From: Asaia krungthepensis NRIC 0535 | GTDB taxonomy: Bacteria > Pseudomonadota > Alphaproteobacteria > Acetobacterales > Acetobacteraceae | Length of the DNA: 64,000 nt | NCBI RefSeq assembly: GCF_025995175.1 | Contig: NZ_BAPV01000014.1 | Coordinates: forward strand, 1-64,000 | Reading direction: 5' to 3' | Shown here: positions 45,680-54,927 of the stretch, piece by piece | How the letters are laid out: each line of letters opens with the position of its first letter | Numbering within the stretch: position 1 is the stretch's first letter | The notes under the pieces: generated by a model | Databases searched by the model: none | Told to the model about the DNA's origin: nothing | The model's input: the letters and a program-made list of their open reading frames with translations, nothing else | Position numbers and translations under genes: made by a program

Positions 45680-46333
45680 TCATTTTGTCCGTCCATAGCC
45701 CCGATAGGCTGGAAGATCGACCTTATGAAGGATCGCGTAGCCCCGCAGCCCGAAGCCCATCACAACGGCTATGGCCCCGGCCAGCATCGGAGACATATCG
45801 AGTTCGTGCAGCCCCACATAGAGCCCTGAGGCGAGAGCCGCGGCGGTGACATAAAGTTCGGGGCGGATCACGATGGAGGGCAGATCGGCCAGGACGTCGC
45901 GGATGATGCCACCCATGCACGCTGTAACGACACCCATGATAGCGGCGGGTAGCCACGGGATCCCATAGGCAAGTGCCTTCGCAGCGCCGTAAACCGCATA
46001 GGAGGCCAACCCGAGGCCATCGAACCAGTCGATGGCGCGTTCGGGCCAGAAGCGATGCGGTGTACACCACACCAGAAGCGCAATTCCCAGACAGACGGCC
46101 AGCGGCGCCGTGGCGTGCATCCAGAAGACCGGCGCACCGATCAGCAGGTCACGCAGCGTACCGCCGCCCACCCCTGTCATGGCTGCAAAAAAGGCGAAGG
46201 TCACAATGTTCTGTCGCGCCCTGGCCGCCACCAGGGCGCCCGATATCGCAAAGACGGCGGTGCCCGCCATATCGAGGTCCGACAGGGTCGAGGCCGAGAG
46301 CGCATGGATGGCGGCGAGTGTGGCGGGGCTCAC
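45680..46333 (-). CDS. Trimeric intracellular cation (TRIC)-type membrane protein
   Basis: 217 residues with a GTG start overlapping the threonine aldolase stop (GTGA). It has two copies of the UPF0126/TRIC repeat: GTLRDLLIG in the first and GIIRDVLAD in the second, each following a glycine-rich helix. About seven membrane helices. Bacterial relatives (YicG/YadS) form trimeric potassium-permeable channels. Confidence 0.9.
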   Translation of the reverse strand: MSPATLAAIHALSASTLSDLDMAGTAVFAISGALVAARARQNIVTFAFFAAMTGVGGGTLRDLLIGAPVFWMHATAPLAVCLGIALLVWCTPHRFWPERAIDWFDGLGLASYAVYGAAKALAYGIPWLPAAIMGVVTACMGGIIRDVLADLPSIVIRPELYVTAAALASGLYVGLHELDMSPMLAGAIAVVMGFGLRGYAILHKVDLPAYRGYGRTK

Positions 46334-47355
46334 GCAGCGAGCACCTCGATATCGGCGGCAAGCTGCGCCACACGTGCAGGATCGGCGTCCCAGGCGAACA
46401 TGAATCGCGCGCCCCCACCGATGAAGGTGTAGAAGCGCCAGCCCTTTTCACGCAGCCCTTCGAGCACGCTTTCGGGCGCCTTGAGGAATACGGCATTGGC
46501 CTGAACAGGGAACATGAGGGACAATCCGGGCAGCGCCTCGATACGAGCGGCCAGGGCGCGGGCGCAGTCATTGCCATGAGTGCCATTGCGCAACCAGGCA
46601 CCGCTTTCGAGAAGTCCGATCCACGGGGCCGAGATGAAGCGCATTTTCGAGGCGAGTTGTCCTGCCTGCTTGCAGCGATAATCGAAGCCGTCAGCAAGAG
46701 CGGAATCGAAAAACAGGATCGCTTCCCCAACACCCATGCCGTTCTTGGTGCCGCCGAAACAGAGCACATCGACACCCGCTTTCCACGTCATCTCTGCAGG
46801 CGTACAGCCCAGCGTGGCGCAGGCATTGGCAAAGCGCGCGCCATCCATATGCAGGCGCAGCCCATGCTCGCGGCAGGTCTGTGCGATGGCGCGAATTTCC
46901 TCCAGGGAATAGACCTCGCCCGTCTCGGTGGGCTGGGTGATCGTCACGACCTTGGGTTTGGGGTAGTGGATATCGCTTCGGCAGGTCGCCAGCGCCCGGA
47001 TATCCTCGGGGAAGAGCTTGGCGTGATCGGTGCGTGCCACCAGCAGCTTCGACCCGTTGGAGAAGAACTCGGGCGCGCCGCATTCGTCCGTCTCAACATG
47101 GGCGAAGGATGAGCAGATCACGCTGTTATAGGACTGGCATAACGAGGCCAGAGCCAGCGAATTGGCCGCCGTGCCGTTGAAGGCGAAAAACACTTCGCAA
47201 TGCATCTCGAAAAGCGTGCGGAAGCTGTCGGCCGCGCGGCTGGTCCATTCATCCTCGCCATAGGCGGGAACCGACCCCGTATTGGCCTGACGCATGATGT
47301 CCCACACCTCGGGACAGATACCGGCATAATTGTCACTGGCAAATTGCTGGGCCAC
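46330..47355 (-). CDS. ltaE: Low-specificity L-threonine aldolase
   Basis: A 341-residue PLP enzyme cleaving threonine or allo-threonine to glycine and acetaldehyde. It starts QQFASDNYAGICPEVWDIM and has the YGEDEWTSRA region, HMDGARFANA and the PLP lysine in CFGGTKNGMGVGEA. The symbol is by analogy with the Escherichia coli gene; the sequence is nearer the beta-eliminating-lyase group used in alphaproteobacteria. It is coupled to the TRIC gene. Confidence 0.9.
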   Translation of the reverse strand: MAQQFASDNYAGICPEVWDIMRQANTGSVPAYGEDEWTSRAADSFRTLFEMHCEVFFAFNGTAANSLALASLCQSYNSVICSSFAHVETDECGAPEFFSNGSKLLVARTDHAKLFPEDIRALATCRSDIHYPKPKVVTITQPTETGEVYSLEEIRAIAQTCREHGLRLHMDGARFANACATLGCTPAEMTWKAGVDVLCFGGTKNGMGVGEAILFFDSALADGFDYRCKQAGQLASKMRFISAPWIGLLESGAWLRNGTHGNDCARALAARIEALPGLSLMFPVQANAVFLKAPESVLEGLREKGWRFYTFIGGGARFMFAWDADPARVAQLAADIEVLAA

Positions 47356-47655
47356 GGGCGCAGGGTCCTTGATCGCTACCGGGATCGGAACGGGCTTCAG
47401 ACAAGGCTGGGTGTGGCATGTCCCGAGATTGCCGGAGCGGCCACATCTCTCCGGGTGAGCGGAGATACCACCTTGCCCGGGAGCAGGTTGGCGCCGGCGA
47501 AACGATACCGGCTCTTGATGCTGGGGTCTCTGGTATCAAAGCCTGACAGGCCGCGCAATGCGCTTGTACCCATCGTCCAGGCGCAAGGGGGTGCATCGCT
47601 TGACGGAATGTGGTTTCTATCGCCCTCATTGCACAGCACGAGTGAACAGAAACGG
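47356..47655. other. Divergent intergenic region
   Basis: About 300 bp between the threonine aldolase and the ferredoxin-NADP reductase genes. It must hold both promoters. I could not identify a convincing -35/-10 pair or riboswitch; I specifically looked for a glycine riboswitch and did not see its consensus. Confidence 0.35.
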
Positions 47656-48690
47656 ATGACAGCTGACATGGGCCAGACCCCTCTCGACATCGATGTAGCC
47701 ATTATCGGTGCAGGGCCGACCGCGCTTTTCGCCGCGTTCGAGTGCAGCATGCTCAAACTCTCCTGTGTGCTGATCGACGCCCTGACCGAAATTGGCGGCC
47801 AATGCGCGGCGCTCTACCCTGAAAAGCCCATCTACGACATTCCAGCTCATCCCTCGATCGAGGGCGGCGCCCTGATTGCGGCACTCGATGCCCAGATCGC
47901 GCCCTTCGATGTACCGCGTCTGCTGGGCCAGCGTGTCGAGAAGCTTGAGGGCCATCGTGGCGCCTTCACCCTCGCTACCGACAAGGGCAATGTGGTGACG
48001 GCGCGCGCTGTGATCATTGCAGCTGGTGCAGGGGCATTTGGGCCGAATCGTCCCCCGCTCGACGGGCTGGAGGCTTATGAGGCAAGCGGGGCCGTGCAAT
48101 ATTACGTGCGCAAGCGTGCGGATTTTGCGGGCAAGCGCATCGTCGTGGCAGGTGGCGGCGATTCCGCACTCGACTGGGCGCTCTCCCTGTCCGACATTGC
48201 AGAGAAAATCTATCTGCTGCACCGGCGCGATCGCTTCCGTGGTGCGCCGGAGACGCTGGCCCAGATCGAGGCGCGCGTGGCCGATGGCCGCATCGAGAAG
48301 GTCGTGCCCTACCAGCTTCATGCGCTTCAAGGCGAAAACGGCGCGCTTGCAGCGGTGGACGTGATCGATCTTGAGGGTCAGGTGCGCCAGATCGAGGCCG
48401 ATACGCTCCTCCCCTTCTACGGTCTTTCCACCGATCTGGGGCCAATAGCGACCTGGAACATCGATACGATACGCAGCACCATTCCCGTTACCCCTTCGAG
48501 CATGGAGACCAGCCTGCCCGGCGTTTTTGCCATTGGCGACGTCGCCACCTATCCCGGCAAGCTCAAGCTGATCCTGCAAGGTTTCAGCGAGGGAGCCATG
48601 GCCGCCCATGCCATTCACCCGATTGTGCATCCCGATCAGGCCCTGCATTTCGAGTATTCCACCAGCAAGGGCGTCCCCTCGGCCTCTTGA
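47656..48690 (+). CDS. Ferredoxin/flavodoxin-NADP reductase, thioredoxin-reductase-like
   Basis: The start is one of two close ATGs (47656 or 47668); the longer open frame upstream is antisense to threonine aldolase. The 344-residue flavoprotein has an FAD motif AIIGAGPTALFAAFE, the NADP motif VVAGGGDSALDWALSL, and a late GVFAIGDVATYPGKLKLI. There is no redox CxxC, which distinguishes this FNR type from thioredoxin reductase. The family passes electrons between NADPH and ferredoxin or flavodoxin. Confidence 0.92.
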   Translation: MTADMGQTPLDIDVAIIGAGPTALFAAFECSMLKLSCVLIDALTEIGGQCAALYPEKPIYDIPAHPSIEGGALIAALDAQIAPFDVPRLLGQRVEKLEGHRGAFTLATDKGNVVTARAVIIAAGAGAFGPNRPPLDGLEAYEASGAVQYYVRKRADFAGKRIVVAGGGDSALDWALSLSDIAEKIYLLHRRDRFRGAPETLAQIEARVADGRIEKVVPYQLHALQGENGALAAVDVIDLEGQVRQIEADTLLPFYGLSTDLGPIATWNIDTIRSTIPVTPSSMETSLPGVFAIGDVATYPGKLKLILQGFSEGAMAAHAIHPIVHPDQALHFEYSTSKGVPSAS

Positions 48691-48724
48691 GCGGGATGGG
48701 GTGTCAGTTTAGTATGATCTCGAA

Positions 48725-49897
48725 ATGATCGGAAGATTTGAGACCCTGATGACAAGCCTGCCAGATACGGCGGAAAACGAGGCCAGAGAGCGGGCGGGAG
48801 GATGGCTGCGCATCGACCTCGACGCGCTCAAGCATAATTATACCCTGCTGAAATCGCTTGTCGGACCCGATGTGGCAGTGGGCGCCGCGGTCAAGGCCGA
48901 TGCCTATGGTCTGGGCGTGGAACGGGTTGCCCCTGCTCTCTATCGCGCAGGATGCCGAAGGTTCTTTGTCGCGACGGTAGAGGAAGGACTGAGCCTGCGC
49001 CCTGTCCTGCCGCAGGATGCTGCGCTGTGTATCCTCAACGGCCCGACTCCGGGCAGCGAGGCGCTGCTGCAGGCCCGGCGCCTGACGCCCGTACTGAACA
49101 GTCTCGACCAGGTAAGGCGCTGGTCTGCGCTTTGCCGGGGTAGTTTTGACCGCTCCACCTGCCTGTTGCAGCTCGATAGCGGCATGTCGCGCTTCGGCCT
49201 TTCCGGGGCCGATCTCGATATTCTCTGTGCCGAGGATTTGCTGGCCGGGCTGGATGTCACCCATGTCATGAGCCATCTTGCCTGCGCCGATGATGCCGCA
49301 TCGCCCCGCAATGAAGGACAGCGACTGCGTTTCGAAGCGCTGCGGCGGAAGCTCCCCGCCACGCTCCCCGCCAGCCTCGCAGCCTCGAGCGGCGTTTTTC
49401 TTGGATCGGCTTATCATTTCGATCTGGTTCGGCCAGGCTACGCACTTTACGGCGGCAATCCGAGCCCGGAGCGCCCCAACCCGATGCGCCCTGTCGTAAC
49501 GCTTCTGGCAGGCATGGTTCAGGATCGCTGGATCGATCCGGAAGTTGCTGTTGGCTATAGCGCGCGCTTTGTAGCGGATGCGCCCACACGCATTGCAACG
49601 CTTTCCGTCGGCTATGCCGATGGATTCCACAGACGCGCAGGCGGTCTTGCCAGCGCTGTCCTGCCTGATTGTCCCGATATCGCGCTTCCCATCGTGGGGC
49701 GCATCTCGATGGACTGCATGGCGCTGGATCTGACCGCGCTGGGAGACAGGCCTCTGCCCCCTGGCACCGGTTTCGAGCTGATTGGCCCCCATCGTCCCCT
49801 GGACGATCTGGCCGCGGCACTGGATACGATCGGTTATGAGCTGCTGACCGGACTCGGCACGCGCTTCCATCGTGAATATATCGAGAGTTCCTCATGA
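48725..49897 (+). CDS. alr: Alanine racemase (catabolic type by context)
   Basis: A 390-residue fold-type III PLP enzyme. The lysine lies in AVKADAYGLG and the catalytic tyrosine in VGYSARF; the GRISMDCMALDLT segment is also intact. An ATG at 48749 is an alternative start. It overlaps dadA by 4 bp, so it probably serves L-alanine breakdown as DadX does, though it could also supply D-alanine for peptidoglycan. No second racemase is in this window to test that. Confidence 0.94.
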   Translation: MIGRFETLMTSLPDTAENEARERAGGWLRIDLDALKHNYTLLKSLVGPDVAVGAAVKADAYGLGVERVAPALYRAGCRRFFVATVEEGLSLRPVLPQDAALCILNGPTPGSEALLQARRLTPVLNSLDQVRRWSALCRGSFDRSTCLLQLDSGMSRFGLSGADLDILCAEDLLAGLDVTHVMSHLACADDAASPRNEGQRLRFEALRRKLPATLPASLAASSGVFLGSAYHFDLVRPGYALYGGNPSPERPNPMRPVVTLLAGMVQDRWIDPEVAVGYSARFVADAPTRIATLSVGYADGFHRRAGGLASAVLPDCPDIALPIVGRISMDCMALDLTALGDRPLPPGTGFELIGPHRPLDDLAAALDTIGYELLTGLGTRFHREYIESSS

Positions 49898-51153
49898 AGA
49901 TCATCGTCATGGGCGCCGGTGTGATCGGCGTCACCACAGCCTGGTATCTTGCCGAGCAGGGGCATGAGGTCGAGGTCATCGACCGTCAGCCCGGTGTCGG
50001 GCTCGAAACCTCCTTCGCGAATGCCGGTCAGGTTTCACCGGGCTATTCCACGCCCTGGGCCATGCCGGGACTGCCCCTCAAGGCGGCGCGCTGGATGTTC
50101 GAGAAGCACGCGCCGCTAGTGGTGCGGGCCGCCGCCGTGAACACGCCCATGCTGCGTTTCATGATGCAGCTTCTGAGCAACTGCACGCATCATGCCTATG
50201 ACATCAATAAAAGCCGCATGCTGCGCATTGCGGAATACAGCCGCGATTGCCAGGCAGAACTGCGCCGCAGCACGGGCATCACCTATGATGACGGGCAGAA
50301 GGGCCTGATTCAGCTTTTCCGCACGGACAAGCAGGTTGAGCACGCCCATGAAGACATGCGCCTCCTTTCCGAGAGTGGCGTGGCCCATGAACTGCTCGGC
50401 ACCGAAGAGGTACTGAAATACGAACCGGGTCTCGCCGGCGCGCGCCAGATCCTCAAGGGCGGTCTGCGCCTGCCGGGCGACGAATCGGGCGATGCCTATC
50501 TCTTCACGCAGCGCCTGGCCGCCATGGCAGCGGAGAAGGGCGTGAGCTTCCGCTTCCGCACCGAGATCGAGGCCATCGAAGCCGCGAGCGACGCCATTTA
50601 CGGTATCCGCACCAGTGCCGGTCGCCTGACGGCGGATGCCTATGTGCTGGCGCTCGGCAGCTACTCGCCCCGCCTGCTCAAGCCGATCGAACTCGATCTG
50701 CCGGTCTATCCGGTCAAGGGCTACTCGCTGACAGCTCCGATCACCGATGAAAGCCGCGTCCCGACCTCCACGGTCAATGACGAGACCTACAAGGTGGCCA
50801 TGACGCGCCTGGGCGATCGCATTCGCATTGGCGGCACGGCGGAGCTGACCGGCTGGCGCCTGAAGCTGAGCCAGGATCGCCGCGAGACGCTTGAGCTCTC
50901 CTTCAACGAGATGTATGGCGGCGCCGATCTGAGCCGCGCCCGTTACTGGACCGGGCTGCGCCCCTGCACGCCGGATGGCACCCCCGTCATCGGACCGTCC
51001 GGGCGGTACAGCAATCTGTGGCTGAACACGGGCCACGGCACACTGGGATGGACCATGGCCTGCGGCTCGGGTCGCATCCTCGCCGATCGTATCAGCGGCA
51101 AGCGCACGGATATTCCGGCGCTCGATCTGTCGCTGGATCGCTATACGTCCTGA
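49894..51153 (+). CDS. dadA: D-amino acid dehydrogenase small subunit
   Basis: A 419-residue FAD protein that oxidises D-alanine to pyruvate and ammonia at the inner membrane, passing electrons to the respiratory chain. It has the FAD motif VMGAGVIGVTTAWYLAEQGHEV, the family mark SFANAGQVSPGYSTPWAMPG, and a late TGLRPCTPDGTPVIGPSG. It is coupled to alr, giving the racemase-dehydrogenase alanine pathway. Confidence 0.96.
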   Translation: MKIIVMGAGVIGVTTAWYLAEQGHEVEVIDRQPGVGLETSFANAGQVSPGYSTPWAMPGLPLKAARWMFEKHAPLVVRAAAVNTPMLRFMMQLLSNCTHHAYDINKSRMLRIAEYSRDCQAELRRSTGITYDDGQKGLIQLFRTDKQVEHAHEDMRLLSESGVAHELLGTEEVLKYEPGLAGARQILKGGLRLPGDESGDAYLFTQRLAAMAAEKGVSFRFRTEIEAIEAASDAIYGIRTSAGRLTADAYVLALGSYSPRLLKPIELDLPVYPVKGYSLTAPITDESRVPTSTVNDETYKVAMTRLGDRIRIGGTAELTGWRLKLSQDRRETLELSFNEMYGGADLSRARYWTGLRPCTPDGTPVIGPSGRYSNLWLNTGHGTLGWTMACGSGRILADRISGKRTDIPALDLSLDRYTS

Positions 51154-51159
51154 GGTGCT

Positions 51160-51215
51160 TCAAGGCTCTGCCCTGAACCCGGAAGGGGGCTTGCCCCCTT
51201 CACCCCGCCCAGAGT
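51160..51215. repeat. Palindromic element after dadA
   Basis: The dadA stop is followed by AAGGGGG-cttg-CCCCCTT (51183-51200) and a GGCTCTGCCC stretch, the same style as the repeats at 4-227. It may work as a transcript end. Confidence 0.6.
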
Positions 51216-51231
51216 TGGCACTGTTTCTCTA

Positions 51232-52190
51232 TCACCTGCGTAGAGGAATATTTGAATTGATAACGCGATCACCGGGATTACCAAAACTCGCTGTTACCAT
51301 AGCAGCTTCAATGGCCTCCTTGAGAACGATACCGTAAGGCGACGGGCCTATGATCACTCTCTCTATGATCTTATCCGCATTCAATGGTTGTCCCTGCATG
51401 TCCTTGAGGTGTTCAAACTTAATCTGTGCGATCTTTTGCGGTACGCCCCCAACAGAAACCGGCGTGACCGGCAGAGGAATCTCACGATTCGGCGACAGGT
51501 ATTTTCCCGTATAAACTCTCCATTCTTTCTCTTCATGAAAGCCCGGGTGTTTCGAAATAACCGAAAAATGCGTGAATAAACTGTATAATCTTTCAACTAT
51601 ATCTATATTCCGTACGATATCGATATGTTCGTTCATGAGATCTATGATATTAGAGAAGTACCTTATGAAGCCATTTGGATCTTTATAGAGAACCGGGCCT
51701 ATAAATAGTCCATCGTCGCGTTTTTCGTCTCTGATAACGACAGGATCGATAACGAGGCACGCGTTCGTATCGCCTCCACAGGCACGCCACATCGACAGTC
51801 TTCCAAGCGTGCTCTCAGAGGCCTTCTGCCCATGTTCCGTCAGAGAGGTGATATAGGTTCCCGCGTAGCGATTCCGGCTTACGCCCGTCAGCAAAGACCA
51901 TAATCGAGCCGCACCACCCGGATTGATCTTCTCTATAAGGCGACGAAGCCTCTCCCCTACGCTTCCCGCCCACAGCATGTGATGCATCGATGGCCGTGTT
52001 CGATTTCAAGAAAATCGTTCATGACTGTCGCATTGCGCGGCCAGATCTCGCCATTTTTGATGATTTTTATCGCGGTATCCGCGCTGGTATAATAGGCGAA
52101 TCGCCTGGCACCACTTCTGAATGACGCACGTTGACCGTCTTCGTCGGGAAGGAATATCCCGTCCAATATCTGATCTACATCGACCGTCAT
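51232..52190 (-). pseudogene. Frameshifted DUF2971 family gene
   Basis: Two overlapping minus-strand frames make up one gene. The 52190-51957 frame has the DUF2971 start (RFAYYTSADTAIKIIKNGEIWPRNA, MNDFLEIEHG). The 51987-51232 frame continues with the family middle (TYITSLTEHGQ, GRLSMWRACGGDTNACLVID) and a C-terminus (HEEKEWRVYTGKYLSP, then IIGPSPYG). The break falls near 51,985-52,005. The DNA is clearly AT-richer than its neighbours (runs such as ATATCGATATG), suggesting recent transfer. DUF2971 function is unknown. Programmed shifting or a sequencing error cannot be excluded. Confidence 0.8.
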
Positions 52191-52241
52191 CAGCCCCCTC
52201 CTCGATACCGTTCATCATAGCGCCAGCCAGACGTCAGGCAC

Positions 52242-52277
52242 AAAAAAAGGGGCCGTCTCCGGCCCCTTTTCCTTGCT
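52242..52277 (-). terminator. Intrinsic terminator downstream of the His/Lys-rich gene
   Basis: Hairpin AAGGGGCCG-tctc-CGGCCCCTT with A-run on one side and T-run on the other, so it can work in both directions. It lies right after the His/Lys-rich gene on the minus strand. Confidence 0.82.
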
Positions 52278-52292
52278 CAGTCTCAGGACCGA

Positions 52293-52586
52293 TCAGTTGC
52301 CGGAAGCATCCTTCTCGGCGGCAGCCTCTGCACCCTTCTTGTGGTGCTTGTGCTTATGCTTGTGCTTGCCCTTGTGCTTGGCGGCCTTGTCGTCCGTCGT
52401 GGCCGTCGGAGCAGCTTCAGAAGCCGGAGCGGGAGCCGTAGCTTCCGGTGCAGCAGGGGCCGCCGGCGCTGCAGCGGCGGGAGCCGCGGGTGCTGCTTCC
52501 TGCGCGGTCTGGGCGAAAGCAGGTGCGCTCAGCGTCATGGCAAGAGCTGCAACACCGGTCAGGAGGCGACGATTGAAAACGAGCAT
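52293..52586 (-). CDS. Exported Ala/Pro-rich protein with His/Lys tail
   Basis: The start is the ATG at 52586 behind GGAGCTTGTTTC; longer frames upstream are not protein-like. The 97-residue product has a signal peptide (LLTGVAALAMTLSAPAFAQ), then about 40 residues of almost only Ala, Pro, Glu and Thr, then a tail KGKHKHKHKHHKKG. It could bind metals or nucleic acid/polyanions. No family is recognised. It is flanked by two terminators, so it is monocistronic. Confidence 0.78.
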   Translation of the reverse strand: MLVFNRRLLTGVAALAMTLSAPAFAQTAQEAAPAAPAAAAPAAPAAPEATAPAPASEAAPTATTDDKAAKHKGKHKHKHKHHKKGAEAAAEKDASGN

Positions 52587-52772
52587 GAAACAAGCTCCAG
52601 AATACGAATTCACATAATCACAGGCGTCAGCCAGACTGGTTAACAGACCGCCTGAACTTATGACGTCGTGGACGCTATCAGTATTTTCTAAGCTCGTCTT
52701 GAGGAAAATTAGATAAAATACGTGTAATCGCACGGTAAAGGCGTGTTTATGCCTTAATGCCGACATGATTAC

Positions 52773-52802
52773 AAAAAAGGCCACCGCATTGCGGTGGCCT
52801 TT
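52773..52802. terminator. Intrinsic terminator of typA
   Basis: Stem GGCCACCGC / GCGGTGGCC, loop att, with AAAAAA before and TTT after. On the minus strand the T-run is six long, directly after the typA stop. Confidence 0.88.
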
Positions 52803-52808
52803 CCAGGA

Positions 52809-54632
52809 TCAGGCGTCAGACTTGACCTTCGACATGCGCTTGCGCTCATTCGGGTCGAGATAACGCTTGCGGATACGAACGGCAGAGGGGGTAACCTCGA
52901 CCAGCTCGTCATCTTCGATATAGGCAATCGCCTGCTCGAGGCTCATCTTGCGCGGCGGGGTGAGAAGCAGCGCATCATCCTTTCCTGCGGCGCGGATATT
53001 GGTCAGCTTCTTTTCACGCACGGCGTTCACGTCGAGATCGTTCTCACGCGAATGCTCGCCCAGGATCATGCCCGTATAGATCTTCTCGCCAGCTTCGACG
53101 AACAGCGTGCCGCGATCCTGCAGCGAGAACAGGGCGTACTGCGTGGTCGCACCGTCTTCCGCCGAGATCAGCGAGCCGTTGCGACGGCCTTCGATCGTGC
53201 CTGCGTAGGGCTTATAGCCCGCGAACAGACGGTTCATGATGCCTGTGCCGCGCGTGTCGGTCAGAAACTCGCCGTGATAGCCGATCAGGCCGCGTGACGG
53301 GATGAGGAAGGTCAGACGAACCTTGTCACCACCCGACGGACGCATGTCCTGCATCACGCCCTTACGCATCGACATCTTTTCGACGACGACGCCCGAGTAG
53401 GGCTCGTCAACGTCGACCAGAACCTCTTCGTACGGCTCTTCACGCTCGCCGGTCTCTTCGTTGTTACGGAAGAGAACGCGCGGACGACCGATGGTCAGCT
53501 CGAAGCCTTCGCGACGCATGGTCTCGATCAGCACGCCAAGCTGGAGTTCGCCACGACCGGCAACCTCGAAGGCCTCGCTTTCGGCGCTCTCGGTCACTTT
53601 GATGGCGACGTTGCCTTCGGTTTCCTTGAACAGACGGTCACGGATCTGGCGCGACGTCACCTTCTTGCCTTCACGACCGCCCAGAGGGCCGTCATTGATG
53701 CGGAAGGTCATGGTCAGGGTCGGCGGATCGACCGGGGTCGAGGGCAGCGGGGCGTCGAGAGCCGGGTCTGCAATGGTGTCGGGAATGGTGGCGTCGGACA
53801 GACCGGCCACGGCCACGATATCACCGGCTTCAGCTTCATCCACCGGCACGCGGTCCAGACCGCGGAACGACAGCAGCTTGGTCAGACGACCCGTTTCCAC
53901 GATCGTGCCATCGGGGCGCAGCACGCGCACCGGCATGTTCACGCGGGCGCGGCCCTGCTCGATACGACCCGTCAGGATGCGGCCCAGGAAGTTGTCGCTC
54001 TCGAGGATGGTCGAAACCATGCCGAAAGGGGCTTCCTTGTCGAGGCCCGGCGTCGGCACATGACGCAGCACCAGGTCGAACAGCGGGGACAGATCCTTGC
54101 GGGGACCGTTCATTTCCAGATCGGCCCAGCCCTGACGGCCCGAAGCGTACAGCATCGGGAAGTCGAGCTGATGCTCGTCGGCGCCCAGCGCGGCGAACAG
54201 GTCGAAGATTTCTTCATGAACTTCGTCGGGACGGGCATCGCCACGGTCGATCTTGTTCACGACCACGATCGGACGCAGGCCACGAGCCAGCGCCTTGCCC
54301 AGCACGAACTTGGTCTGCGGCAGAGCGCCTTCAGCCGAGTCGACCAGGATGATCGCGCCGTCCACCATGCTCAGGATACGCTCGACCTCACCACCGAAAT
54401 CGGCGTGGCCCGGCGTGTCGATGATATTGATGCGCGTCTCGTTCCACACGACCGAGGTGCACTTGGCAAGAATGGTGATGCCGCGCTCACGCTCGAGGTC
54501 GTTGCTGTCCATCGCGCGCTCAGCAACGTGCTGGTTTTCGCGGAACGAACCGGATTGCTTGAGAAGCTGGTCAACAAGGGTGGTCTTGCCATGATCGACG
54601 TGCGCGATAATGGCGATGTTACGGATTTCCAT
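52809..54632 (-). CDS. typA: Ribosome-associated GTPase TypA/BipA
   Basis: 607-residue translational GTPase. G1 AHVDHGKTTL, G2/switch RGITILAKC, G3 DTPGHADFGGEVER, G4 VNKIDR and the C-terminal BipA domain (GKKVTSRQIRDRLFKE; MRRKGVMQDM-type segment present as MRKGVMQDMRPSGGD) are all recognisable. It takes part in ribosome assembly and stress and cold adaptation. It is followed by a strong terminator. Confidence 0.97.
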   Translation of the reverse strand: MEIRNIAIIAHVDHGKTTLVDQLLKQSGSFRENQHVAERAMDSNDLERERGITILAKCTSVVWNETRINIIDTPGHADFGGEVERILSMVDGAIILVDSAEGALPQTKFVLGKALARGLRPIVVVNKIDRGDARPDEVHEEIFDLFAALGADEHQLDFPMLYASGRQGWADLEMNGPRKDLSPLFDLVLRHVPTPGLDKEAPFGMVSTILESDNFLGRILTGRIEQGRARVNMPVRVLRPDGTIVETGRLTKLLSFRGLDRVPVDEAEAGDIVAVAGLSDATIPDTIADPALDAPLPSTPVDPPTLTMTFRINDGPLGGREGKKVTSRQIRDRLFKETEGNVAIKVTESAESEAFEVAGRGELQLGVLIETMRREGFELTIGRPRVLFRNNEETGEREEPYEEVLVDVDEPYSGVVVEKMSMRKGVMQDMRPSGGDKVRLTFLIPSRGLIGYHGEFLTDTRGTGIMNRLFAGYKPYAGTIEGRRNGSLISAEDGATTQYALFSLQDRGTLFVEAGEKIYTGMILGEHSRENDLDVNAVREKKLTNIRAAGKDDALLLTPPRKMSLEQAIAYIEDDELVEVTPSAVRIRKRYLDPNERKRMSKVKSDA

Positions 54633-54927
54633 GAAGCGGTCCTGATCGGGCTTGCAGGGTCATGCCCTGCCGGATCGCTCCCTGGGAACGACACAAAGCC
54701 GGGACTGACGGATTGGCCGTCTTCTGCACAATTTCCCGTCAGAGTGCAATGAAAGGATCGGAAAGACCGGGTTTTTTAGCGTTTCCGGGCCTTCTTCTTG
54801 CGCGTTACGGAACCGTACCCCGCCTCTTTGGGCGGGCTACGCCCCTCGCATCGTCATGTGAGAGACGAGGGTTTCCAAAGGGCGACCGCCCTTTGGCAGG
54901 GTTCGGGGCAAAGCCCCGAAACAGCCC
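54633..54927. repeat. typA upstream region and palindromic repeat
   Basis: Near typA there is a hairpin GCAGGG-tcat-GCCCTGC (about 54653-54668). Farther out lies another member of the GC-rich repeat family: CCAAAGGGC-gacc-GCCCTTTGG at 54875-54896 and a CGGGGCaaaGCCCCG element at about 54903-54918. The adenosine kinase stop follows. Confidence 0.6.

Noticed and set aside
47356-47655. Possible glycine riboswitch ahead of threonine aldolase
   Set aside because: Searched both strands for the conserved glycine aptamer core and did not find it.
47200-47655. N-terminal extension of the ferredoxin-NADP reductase frame
   Set aside because: It is antisense to threonine aldolase and not family-like; FAD motif follows the ATG at 47656.
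51388-51579. Plus-strand small frame inside the DUF2971 remnant
   Set aside because: No ribosome site and it mirrors the DUF2971 coding strand.
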